From: Themeda triandra
Taxonomy: Eukaryota; Streptophyta; Magnoliopsida; Poales; Poaceae
Assembly (NCBI GenBank): GCA_018135685.1
Contig: JAENPR010001672.1
Location: forward strand, 60,609-124,608
Direction of reading: 5' to 3'
Length of the DNA: 64,000 nt
The first letter of the stretch is position 1; the number at the start of each line of letters is the position of its first letter. Both the position numbers and the translations under genes were made by a program. Shown one piece after another: positions 54,868 to 64,000 of this stretch. The notes below the pieces were generated by a model that was not told the origin of the DNA, did not search any database, and saw only the letters and a program-made list of their open reading frames with translations.

Positions 54868-55893
54868 AAAGTATACACTTCATGGACTGGCGCATTTCTT
54901 GTCTAGATCGGACCGGGTAAACAAGGGAGCAGAGTGGGGATCAAGATAAAGGTGTTTATCGGGGAAAGAAACTCGACAGGGAAACAGTATACAAAGAACA
55001 AAGATAACCCCAAAATAGTTCAACAAAGCAACTCGATAAGCAAGCAAATAGTGAGCCAAAGGTCTGAAGTACAAGCAAGGGAAAAGAAGGCTGACAGGCC
55101 AGCCTTTGGACATAGTCCAGAAGTAAAAACAGTACACAGAAAACAAAATATGGAGGAGTGGCAGGACTCCATCTGAAGACATCTCATGGTGCTAAGGCAG
55201 GCCCTCAGTTGGTTCCCTCATCTTCATTGTCTGACTGCTTGTCATCTTCTTTAGGTTGTTTGTTCTTGGAGCTCGGGGCCTTCTTGCTCTTCTTTTCTAC
55301 AGGGCCACAAGTGCTTTTACCCATGATAGCTAAGTTTTCCATTTCATCATCCTCAAGCAAACAAAGCTTCTTCCCAATTTTCTTCAGAGAGGCCCGAGAG
55401 ATTGTAGGAGGCTGGGTGGCACAGTAGAGCAGTTTTTGGCACATTGATTGTTTCTGAACCCATTTGCCTTGGCTTGTACTCTAGCACTCCTTCTGACAGC
55501 AGATTCCACTAAAGGTGTCACAGATTTTCATTTTCTTGCTCTTTTCTTGCTGATGGTAGGTTCCTCATATTCCTGGTCTATGATAGAGTCTTCGAGCTCC
55601 TTAGCCAAAGCAGGTTCTGCATCAAGAAGCTGGCATGGATTGCTGTCTATCTGTTTTTTCAGGGAAATCAGGCTGTCATTGTTTAGGCCCATCTGGAGAT
55701 ATTCATGGAATCCAGTTTCAAGCAGTTTCTTGGCCCAATGATGGTGGGCTGGTGCTTGCAGCAGGCCTTTAAGGAAGGAGGCCCATTCTTTAGGAACACA
55801 GATCATTTCAGATTCTGTAGGCCCACGGGAGTTTGAAACTTTTGGTGCCAAACCCATCACGAGATGGTGATGGATTCGGTGTGAAAGTCCCGA
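54868..55893 (-). pseudogene. LINE ORF1, 3' part
   Basis: Upstream of ORF2 on the minus strand: GPTESEMICVPKEWASFLKG, then HHHWAKKLLETGFHEYL, EEPTISKKRARK, LVESAVRRSARVQAKANGFR and CATQPPTISRASLKKIGKKL, in slightly different frames. The VRRSARVQAKANGF block followed by a Cys-rich stretch is familiar from rice LINE ORF1 proteins. Interruptions include a TGA after KKRARK, a missing base after CTGC near 55,430 and a short G-run near 55,825. ORF1 is cut by the CACTA element at 55,894 and resumes at 63,739. Confidence 0.75.
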
Positions 55894-56640
55894 CACTACA
55901 AGATTTTCGGTCAAATGCAATGCCGAAAAAGTGTAGCAAAAGACCCAAAAATGGTAGCAATTGTACTTTTGCTACCATTGTTTTTTGGTTAAATGTCGTT
56001 GCACTTGTAACAGTAGCAATAGCAGAATGCAACGGGTTACGTTTTAGTTGCGACACACAGCCCCTCTATTGCAACATTTTTGATGCTTTTGCAACACATG
56101 GTGAGTGTTGTAACAAAAGCAATTGCAACCACTATGGGTGTGGTAATAGTATCAATTGCAACGAACTAGGCGTTGCTAGCGATATGTATTGCAACACGCT
56201 GGTCGTGTAGCAACACAATGCAATCGCAACACAATACAGGTGTTGCAATCATGGTTATTGCTACGCGGAGAAAGCATTGCAATAGAGGTTCTCTATTGCC
56301 ACGTCGCCTAAATGGTTGCTATAGGTGGCTTAGGTTATTGCAACGTCTATTTAGGTTGGTTGCTATAGAGAGGTCCTCTATTGCCACGTTTCTGAATGGT
56401 TACTATAGATGGCATGGGCTATTGCCACGTTACTTAGGTTGGTTGCTACAGATAGGTCATCTATTGCCACCTTACTAACTAGCTGGTTGCTATAGGTTGA
56501 TTCCTCTATTGCCACCGTCATCTTTTTGTAGTTGCAAGAGATAGGTTCTCTGTTGCCACGATTATTGTACCTATTTCCACGACAAAATATGGTTGTTATA
56601 TGTGCCATCATTTATTGCAATACCAGATTAATATATTAAT
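55894..56640. repeat. CACTA left subterminal repeats
   Basis: Many copies of ATTGCAAC, GTTGCTATAG and CTATTGCCACGT, with a 70-80 bp rhythm from 56,285 to 56,600 (GGTTGCTATAGAGAGG- and TATTGCCACGTTAC-like pairs). Such short motifs in both orientations are accessory-protein binding regions in CACTA elements. Confidence 0.8.
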
Positions 56641-56875
56641 AATTCATGTTGCGATGCTTTGTTTGGTAGCTTAAATCAATAATCGCAAAATGACAAATAC
56701 ATAATGAATGAAGCATCGACGTCCATTAAAATGAAATATAATTTGTTCATACAAAATCATTAATGAAACACACACCGAGTGTCAAACTAAACGAGAACAC
56801 AAGTAGATAGCTTAACATATAATATGTCAAGCACAGACAACTGTTTGAACTCATTCGAATCAAAAGACTAATGTC
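56640..56875. other. CACTA interior, no feature recognised
   Basis: AT-rich DNA downstream of the relic transposase gene; probably its 3' flank. Confidence 0.4.
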
Positions 56876-59800
56876 TACTGTAGCAGCAAAGGTTCCCTTG
56901 ATATGTAAGTTGGCCATCGTCCCACCATTCGCATGCTCCTTCTCAAACTCAAGATTTCTCCTGGAAAAATCATTGGCATGCATTAGTTAAACGAGACTAG
57001 TGGTGGCAAAGCTAATTGAACACTGAAGAAAAACACGAGTTGCAGTACTAGCGTTCTGTGAGCTGCAGTACTATCAACCATGAACTTTGAACCGAAAATC
57101 AAATATAAACATACATGCAGCTGCCTCCCAAGACATTTTATGAGCACGTGAGTACACACACATCCATATATATTTCTAATCAGCAAGAGGAAACTAAGCC
57201 TGCACCAGATTTAGGAGCAGAACAAAAGAATGGCTATGTACTTCTCCAAAAGGACTACATGTTCCTTTTTAATGCAAAGAAAGATAGGTTATAACAAAGA
57301 CTACATGTTTCTTTAAGCCCATCCTTTTTTGTAGTGGGCATTGGGCTAAATATCTCTATCAAATACAAAGACTACATAGGTTATAACAATATCATGCCAT
57401 TGTCATTCGGGGGCACAAGCACAAACCATAAAAAAATGCCTGAAGGAAAACCTTGTGACAGAATTTTTACCTTCTTATAGCTCAATTAAAATGTTAGTTC
57501 AGATTGTGTCAGTTCAGATTGTTATCAGCAAAATGGAATCTTATTTGCAGTCAAGTAAGGTAAATTAAAATGTTCAGTTCATGTTTGGGGGCAGCATTTC
57601 TGGTGAGCAAGGAGGCAGAGTAGAAAGATAGATATGCACAGTGACAATTGCATATTCAGTTCATGTTTCAGGTCAGCATTAAATGGATGACAACATAATA
57701 TGCACAGTGATACTTGCATATTGTAGAAAGACTGAACCAAGATGGCAGAGTAGAAATCTAGATACATATAATGAAGAAACAACTTATTAGATATAGCTAT
57801 CTACCAAGGGAATAGTTTATACTTTAATGAGCAATGGTTGCTGTAAAGAGACAGAAATGTCATGTTCTTAGTAATTTTTCTCTCATTCGGTGATCATCTG
57901 CAAAGGAGCAAAATTACAGGGGACTTCGGTAATCACTTATCAACCTCCCAAATAACAGATTTCCATTTATTATTGATCTTCTCAACCACAGTAAATAAGA
58001 GGAGGGAGATAAATTGCAGAGAAGTCTATATAATTGAGAGAAAAAGAATCCTGAATTAATCAGAAATTATTTAAATGTAAGTGTGTAGGGATGCATATGC
58101 AGCTAGCTTTATAGGCACGATAGACTGAGTTTTGGAATTTCAGACAAATAAGATGGCACCTATAGTTTCAACAAACTCTAGAATGCATATCGTAATGAGT
58201 GATGCATCAACTCCATTTTATATGGAGTAACAACAACAACTATCAATTATTAGCACCATGCCACCTTAACAAATTAGGTTCATTCAGTTTCTGGTAAGAT
58301 TGAACTTGTCACTAAAAGCAATTAATCAAGGCTCTAAAATAAGTGGCAATATCTTCATTATTGCAAAAGGATATGCAGTATTCAACAGATCAATTAGGTA
58401 GTCACAAAACTCTATCCATGTCAGCCTGTCAGGATAGCATAGCAAAAGTGCAGAACACAAACGCCAAACAAGATGCATTGTAATAATGGACAAGTTATCC
58501 AATTAATGGACAAAATGGCACACCGAAACAGATGTCGGGACTTACCAATGCTTCTCTTGCTGGTTCACTTAGACCATGTTTGGAGCTGGTATGGCAGGTC
58601 TTGAAGGCCTCCACCACATCAAGTTCTTCATCTTCAGCTGTGCTGGGTTCTGCATTGTTCCTCTCATGCTTCTATTTCATAGAGATTCAATTACAGCAAA
58701 GTTTTGTCATTCTTATGATACAAAGTCAGTGCTATGTAGAGAATCAGTTACTTACATATGCATGCAAGTGTCCCACATAGCTGCGAGAGCCGGTAGTCTG
58801 ATGATACTTGACTTTACTGCAATTAGTCTTGTTCTTTTCACTTGTTTCCTAAAGGAGAATGACATGTTCAGAGCAAAAGCAGATTCAGATCACAACTAAC
58901 AAATAGGATCACAACTCTTATTTGTAAATAAAGTTCACCGGCTGCAAGGTTCAGCAAATATGAACAAATTTGTTCAGCAAACAAAGGCTTTCAGCATACT
59001 ACTACAGTACATATTAGCAAAGTTCCGGGCTTTCAGCAAACTAAAGCATATAGTTTGTTCAGCAGACAACCTACCAATTATCAATTAACAAGAATATGGC
59101 CTTTTAAGTGCCCTGCTATCAACTTTTTTTTAGACAAGTATCAGGTAAATGTGTAATTGCTAATCGCTATCCATTTTAAGGCTAAAACCTCAGAAGTGTG
59201 TGTTACACACTGTAAATTTAGTTCAGTTAAAATACAAGTGTTCAGTCATAAGAATGACTTGTTTTAAGAATGTTGTACGGCACACTTGAACAGATGAAAA
59301 TAAATATTAGTGTCTCGTGAGTGGTATATTTGCATCTCCCATCATCCTTATTTCTAATTTCAGTTCAATAAAATCAAATACTGAATCTGAATAGAAGTTC
59401 AGTAAAAATTGGCCATAGAAACGTATCTGCACTATGAGGATATTGAAGATATATGTGATTGCTTTATAAATTCTACTCTGCATCTATTGGTTCTATATTT
59501 CAGTTCAGTTTGGGGACAAGTGTGTTCAGTGCCAGTGCAAGAAAGACAAAGCAGTAAAACTCTGCATCTATCAGTTTGGGGACATGAACTCTGCATCTAT
59601 CAGTTTAGTTCAATAAACTAACTGCATCTATCAGTTCAGTTCAAGAAACTAATTCCATCTATCAATTTAGGGACATGTACGTTCAGTTCAATGCCAGTTT
59701 GGGGACATGTACGTTCAGTTTGGGGACATGAACTTTGCATCTATCAGTTCAGTGCAAGAAACTAACTGCAGAGTAAAATTTGGGAAAATCTGGGAAGACA

Positions 59801-59893
59801 AATTCCCAAATGGTTACCTTGATCTTGTTGTGCCAGTATCTTACTACCTCGACCCCTTGTTGCCACCACTGCAGATGTAAACGAGTTGGTCAT
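56876..59893 (-). pseudogene. Relic Ptta/En/Spm-type transposase gene (Transposase_24-like)
   Basis: Three exons are well supported on the minus strand. Exon 59,893-59,818 starts ATG and reads MTNSFTSAVVATRGRG then a GTAACC donor. Exon 58,848-58,756 (31 codons, CTTTAG before, GTAAGT after) reads NKTNCSKVKYHQTTGSRSYV. Exon 58,671-58,546 (42 codons, ATAG before, GTAAGT after) reads LDVVEAFKTCHTSSKHGLSE. K-x2-N...TTGSRSY and VEAFKTCHT...REAL match the conserved core of the plant transposase family Pfam Transposase_24. A later exon begins after TTTTCCAG at 56,960 (NLEFEKEHANGGTMANLHIK). Intervening exons were not found, so it looks incomplete. It would have acted on CACTA ends. Confidence 0.7.
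59470..59775. repeat. Short tandem repeats in the transposase intron
   Basis: GCATCTATCAGTT, CAGTTTGGGGACATG and AGTTCAA(G/T)AAACTAA recur four to five times each, interleaved at roughly 30-45 bp spacing. Located between the first and second recognised exons. Confidence 0.85.
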
Positions 59894-60260
59894 ATCGGTG
59901 GTGGCCGTCACCCTCGCCCACGGCGACGACCCAAACCCGACGGGGTTAGGGTTAGGTTCGGGCGAAGAGGTGGATGGGGCGAGATAGTTTCATGGGGCGA
60001 TGAGAGAGAGGTGGATGCGGCGATTGATGGCGGCGACGACGCAGCTCGTGGGCGAGGACGCAGCTCGGCGACGATGGTTCTGTTCCTGTGGTGGCGGCTA
60101 GGGTTGGAGATATGTGTGCATGGAGGTGGAGGGTGTGGGGGTTGAGAGAACGAGTGGCTGCGGGGGACGAGGGAGGGGGTTAATGGCTAAATTAGGGGTA
60201 ATCAGTTTTAGGCGACTCAGTTTTTTGGCGGCATTTTTCCCCCCATGCCGCGCTAATTTT
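59894..60260. promoter_or_regulatory. GC-rich 5' region of the transposase gene
   Basis: GC-rich DNA immediately upstream of the ATG on the minus strand (CCTAACCCTAACCCCG, CCACCACAGGAACAG), followed further upstream by AT-rich DNA. Probably 5' UTR and promoter. No TATA box is certain. Confidence 0.4.
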
Positions 60261-60890
60261 TATTTTTATTTTGGCATGGCCCGAGCTCCCGGGCTTGAAA
60301 ACCCTATGGTAACCAATTGTTTTTATATTGCTATATTTTTTGTATTTATAATTTCTTTATTTCTCTACATTCATATTTTTTTGCTAGATTTTTAATTAGT
60401 GTAATATTGAGGATGTGCATGACCACCTCGCTGGGTACCAACATCACATATTTGCATCGCCCTCCCTTCTCGCTACATGGATTAAATTGCTGGCATGAGA
60501 TGGAGAACTGCGGCAGTGGCTCAATCCTATGGCGCTCACCTCTTTATTTAGAAGTGTTTCATTCATTCTCATGAATAATTACCTCATACTATTAACTCAT
60601 CATATTTTTTGATGTGGCTATCAAGCGTTTAGAAATTAGGATTTTTTTTTCTCAAAAGACAATGCAACCCATAAGCTCTCTAGAGTGTAGACAATCATAT
60701 ACAACACCACTAATGCACAAATTCTTATTAACGTGGTCACTTCCAAACATTTCATCACCTTTTTGTCTCGTGATAAAGAAGATGTATTCTTTCCTACAAC
60801 TAGACCACAATTTAATATGTTTTTTTACATTAAAGTTCAACTTAAAATTGTTCAACAAGTCTCGTGGCAACGCACGGAGAATTCAACTAG
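60261..60890 (+). mobile_element. Helitron-type 3' end inside the CACTA element
   Basis: CTCGTGGCAACGCACGGAG (60,861-60,879, imperfect hairpin) is followed by AATTCAACTAG (ends 60,890) and T. GCAACGCACGG plus CTAGT is the form of many grass Helitron 3' ends. The 5' end was not located, so the start given is only the left limit of otherwise unassigned DNA. Confidence 0.5.
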
Positions 60891-61545
60891 TATGTTAGAC
60901 ATGTATGCCTTGAGGAGGATGTGCATGGCCACTTTCTTAGAATTACTCGAATCTTTTTTTCAACATTATACACCAAAGTTAGGTGTCCAAGCAAGTTTAT
61001 ATAATTTTTTGGCTATCTTACGGTATTTTAACATTTATCCTTCACTAATCCAACAAAAAAAATACAATAATAGGTAAACTTGGTCAGAAAATTGCACATA
61101 TGCACACAACATCATTGTTTGGCTCAATAAACATCCCATTAAAATTTTAAATGATTTCGACAAAATTGGACTATACATCTTGTACAAGCATACACATCTT
61201 CCACTTAGTTATAAGGATATATGTTAGACATGTATGCCTTTCGAAGGATGTGCATGACCACTTTCTCGAATTAGTTGAAATTTTTTGTCAACATTATACA
61301 CCAAAGTGAGTTGTCCATGAAAGTTTGTAGAATTTTTTGGCTAGCTTTGGGTATTTTAATATTTATAATTCACTAATCCAACAAAAAAATACAATAATAG
61401 GTAAACTTGGTCAGAAAATTGCATAGACGCACACAACATCATAGTTTGATTCCATAAACATCCCGTAAAAATTTCAAATAATTTTGACAAGATGGTACTA
61501 CACATCTTATATAACCATGAACAACTCTCACTTAGACACAAGGTA
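60891..61545. repeat. Two ~329-bp direct repeats
   Basis: TATGTTAGACATGTATGCCT starts at 60,891 and 61,220. Shared words continue through AACATTATACACCAAAGT, AGGTAAACTTGGTCAGAAAA and CACACAACATCAT. Similarity is roughly 80 percent by eye. The first unit begins right after the Helitron-type CTAG. Non-coding. Confidence 0.85.
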
Positions 61546-62199
61546 CCTTAAAGCTTTTATCCTTTAGTCATTCATCATCAAATTAGTACAATAATAGATA
61601 AAAATGTAATAAGATGTTTCAAAATCTATGAGGTAAATTATTAAGCAATAATATAGTACTAATTAAGTAAAAATATGGCAAAAAATAAATATACAGAAAT
61701 ATAGAAAAGTAATAAACACAAAAAATGTGGGAAAACAAATAAAACTTGGCTACCGCTCGGTTTGAATCCAGGAGCTCAAGGATAAAACCAAGGTGCCATA
61801 CCAATGCGCTATTATATTCAAGTGATTTCGTTAGTTCTTGTGCGCAGTCTTATGTAAACTATTTTCACGCTACTTTGGCAGCACAGAATCCAGGAGGGAT
61901 CCGATCCGTTCCCCCTCCTCTCTCGGGATCGCACGATAATGCGCAAAGAAGGGCGCCGCCGCTGCCCGTCCTCGCGATCACCAGTGCCGGACGACTCCGC
62001 CACGGACGTGTCTTGTACAGGGCCAACCGATCATTTAAAAAAAGAAAAAAAAACTATCCTGTTCTCACTATAAATAGGCGTACATGCACACATATACACA
62101 TTCAACCATGTGTTCCAGTGGAAACACCCCCTTTATTGCCTGAGGTCATGGCTTGAAGTTTGTTGCTGCTTTAATTTTTTTTCACAATACTAAATATAT
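61546..62199. other. CACTA interior, unassigned
   Basis: Contains CGGTTTGAATCCAGGAGCTC near 61,757, which resembles a tRNA T-arm/B-box, but no cloverleaf can be built around it. A 136-codon plus frame (61,746-62,156) has no motif. Confidence 0.35.
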
Positions 62200-62615
62200 G
62201 CCGTGCGTTGTAGGGGAATGCTGTGTCCGTATGTACGTGTGGTGGAAAATATAAAATATATAAGTGAAAAATTTAAGAAAAAGAAAGATAGAAAAGAAAA
62301 AATATCAATTATAGATAAACAATATTAATATTTATGACACTAAAAAATATAATATTTTATTAATTATGAAATGTATTTTTAGAATAAAGCTATTTGAAGC
62401 CATAAATACGTGCGTTGTAGGGGAATGCTGGGTCCGTATGTACGTGTGGTGGAAAATATAAAATATATAAGTGAAAAATTTAAGAAAAAGAAAGATAGAA
62501 AAGAAAAAATATCAATTATAGATAAATCAATATTAATATTTATGACACTAAAAATATAATATTTTATTAATTATGAAATGTATTTTTTTAGAATAAAACA
62601 ATTTGAAGCCATAAA
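62200..62615. repeat. Two 207-bp direct repeats
   Basis: GTGCGTTGTAGGGGAATGCT occurs at 62,203 and again at 62,410. Both copies continue through GTCCGTATGTACGTGTGGTG and a long A-rich tract to TTTGAAGCCATAAATACG. They differ by a few single-base changes and short indels. Confidence 0.93.
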
Positions 62616-63199
62616 TACGAGCATCATTTAGTAAAAGTTTGCCAGATGTTGGTGACCTTGGTGCATGGTGGTCGGTGTCCATGCATGACCATGTTGATGT
62701 GAGGATGATGTGATGTCAGCATTGTGACTCATGTTTGTGGAACATCTACATGTATTTTCTTATAATGTTAAATGATTTTGTTGTTTCTTTGTTTTTGTTA
62801 AAAAATGATGAATACAATGTTAAATGAGTCAAATAATCAAAAAATATCACTAAAGCATGCCTATCCTTGTGGTTTTGTTCGCCCTATCTTCTTCATGAGG
62901 TTGTAGGATCAATCCCTCACTCCCATCGAGTTATTTGCTGTTTTTTTTAAAAAAAAATCATGGAAAAAGATGTTAAATTGTCCAAATAATCTGAGAATAA
63001 CACAAGAACATGTCTATCGTGGTGGTTTGTTTGCCGTATCTCCTTCACGAGGTGCAGGGTTCAATCCTCTTCACTCTTGCCTTTTTTTTATTTTTGATAA
63101 AATCATAGAGAATAAATTATATTAATAATAATCACAGATAAATACGAAGAACACCACACTTCCGGCTGCATGTATGGCCCGTGATAAGGCCCAATCCAA
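62616..63199. repeat. CACTA interior with ~140-bp diverged direct repeat
   Basis: From about 62,826 and 62,968 the order TCAAATAATC/TCCAAATAATC, CATG(C/T)CTATC, TTTGTT(C/T)GCC, TATCT(T/C)CTTCA(T/C)GAGG, then GGATCAATCC or GGTTCAATCC recurs. The last word resembles a B-box but no tRNA is visible. The rest (62,620-62,820) is unassigned. Confidence 0.6.
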
Positions 63200-63738
63200 A
63201 TCAGCCTCGCCTTCTAGTTCTCGTTGCAATTATCGAAGTATATTGCAACAAAAAATAAGCGTTGCACTTGAACACAATTTTCGCTTCGACCCCCGAGATC
63301 TCGTTGCAATAAAATCTAGCACTTGCAACCATATCAAAGTATATTGCAACCGTCAAAAAGGTTGCAATTGACCCCCCACTTTTGCTTCGCCTCCAAAAGT
63401 TCTCGTTGCATTAAGCATCTAGCGTTTGCAACGCTTGTCAAATTTTATGCAACACAAAAAAAACTGCAGCAATAGTCAAAATCAAATGCAACTAACGTAA
63501 ATGTCGTTGCAGTACTATCACACAATTGCAACCAAAATCAATTCTACTGCAACCATTTTTCACCATTGCAATATCGTCTACCAAATGCAACAGAGCTTTG
63601 CAACATCTTGAAAACCGTTGTATTAAAGGCATGTATCACTACCATTTTTTAGAATGGTTGTAATACAACGATCTCTAGCAACCAAATTTTCTACGTTGCA
63701 ATTCTTCGACGTTGCATTAGACTGAAAAGCTTGTAGTG
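63200..63738. repeat. CACTA right subterminal repeats
   Basis: Dense TTGCAAC, GTTGCAAT and TGCAACA words between 63,220 and 63,720, mirroring the left subterminal region. Confidence 0.8.
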
Positions 63739-64000
63739 TGACCATCCCAATTTGGATATTTTGCTGTATAACCCATCCCTCCTGCTGCTGTGCTTGGTCA
63801 TTCAGAGGATTTTGGACATCTTGGGGAATAAGCTGCTGTTGTGGGCCAATCTGCTCATTTGCTAAGTTAGCCTGCTGGTTTTCATTCAGGTCAACACCCA
63901 AGTTCTGTAACTGCCCAACTTGAACAGCTTGAAGGGCTAGAGGTACATTTGGTTCAGCATTGACACCTTGTTCCTCCTGCATAAGGCCAGGTTCAGCTTC
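63739..64000 (-). pseudogene. LINE ORF1, 5' part, runs off the window
   Basis: The minus-strand frame reads LQNLGVDLNENQQANLANEQ, IGPQQQLIPQDVQNPLNDQ and QQEGWVIQQNIQIGMV up to the CACTA border at 63,738. It is Gln/Asn-rich like the middle of rice LINE ORF1. After removal of the CACTA element and one 3-bp flank, the frame continues into FTPNPSPSRDGFGTKSFKLP at 55,890 and below. The start of ORF1 is beyond 64,000. Confidence 0.65.

Larger units (their letters stand above)
55894..63738. mobile_element. CACTA (En/Spm) element, 7,845 bp, inserted in LINE ORF1
   Basis: Ends are CACTACAAGATTTTCGGTCA on the left and, reverse-complemented on the right, CACTACAAGCTTTTCAGTCT; similarity continues through AAATGCAA/TAATGCAA and GCCGAA/GTCGAA. 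Flanks are CGA (55,891-55,893) and TGA (63,739-63,741), a 3-bp duplication with one change. Subterminal regions (55,930-56,620 and 63,200-63,720) are dense in TTGCAAC, TTGCTA and TTGCCAC words. Removing the element and one flank copy leaves an open LINE reading frame. It carries a relic transposase gene on the minus strand and later insertions. Confidence 0.92.

Noticed and set aside
61741..61830. tRNA gene
   Set aside because: Only a T-arm-like word is present. No acceptor, D or anticodon stems can be paired around it on either strand.
2199..62615. Identical 207-bp period of the direct repeats at 2.2 kb and 62.2 kb
   Set aside because: The two repeat sequences are unrelated; the shared period appears to be coincidence.

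Overview
The window looks like a gene-poor, transposon-dense stretch of a grass nuclear genome, most likely rice or a close Oryza relative. The evidence is the combination of Stowaway and Tourist-like MITEs, a 9-bp-TSD Mutator-like MITE, CACTA elements with mirrored subterminal motifs, L1-type LINEs, Helitrons with grass-type 3' hairpins, and short LTR elements primed by initiator Met-tRNA. I see no rRNA, no convincing tRNA, no CRISPR, no bacterial-type operon and no clearly intact ordinary host gene. Most long open frames are chance frames in GC-rich or low-complexity DNA.

Layout. 1-2.1 kb is one copy of a segment that recurs at 22.8-30.1 kb. The second copy carries a 5.2 kb Helitron inside a small hAT-like element, so the first copy shows the empty site. 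2.0-11.4 kb holds a Helitron-type end, a Stowaway MITE, a 5'-truncated LINE, a 45-bp LINE tail and unassigned DNA. 11.6-17.0 kb is a mosaic of TTGCAAC-rich, minisatellite, CAGTA-rich and GC-rich blocks. 17.4-22.2 kb contains three intact non-autonomous DNA elements and a CACTA relic. 30.1-35.2 kb holds a LINE fragment, a ~150-bp tandem array, a Tourist-like MITE and members of an unclassified repeat family that carries a TATA-like module. 35.3-37 kb is AT-rich with a Helitron 3' end. 39.2-42.5 kb is a tandem duplication with an LTR insertion in one copy. 42.7-46.1 kb holds a degenerate LTR retrotransposon with a nested solo LTR, plus a TRIM-like element. 46.6-49.1 kb is a two-knuckle CCHC retroelement gene. 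51.2-64 kb is an L1-type LINE on the minus strand whose ORF1 is split by a 7.8 kb CACTA element (55,894-63,738) that carries a relic Ptta/En/Spm-type transposase gene.

The most notable cross-cutting signal is sequence change at CAG/CTG. The two copies of the 1-0.7 kb segment differ mostly where one reads CAG or CTG and the other reads CG, CGG, CCG or CGAG. The same exchange sits at several frameshifts in the LINE and at the single frameshift in the zinc-knuckle gene, and it recurs among units of the 12.4-13.1 kb minisatellite. This suggests either methylation-linked mutation or, more economically, methylation-linked consensus error in a long-read assembly. If it is error, several apparent pseudogenes here are less broken than they look.

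All calls come from reading the sequence by eye. No alignment, database or structure search was run.
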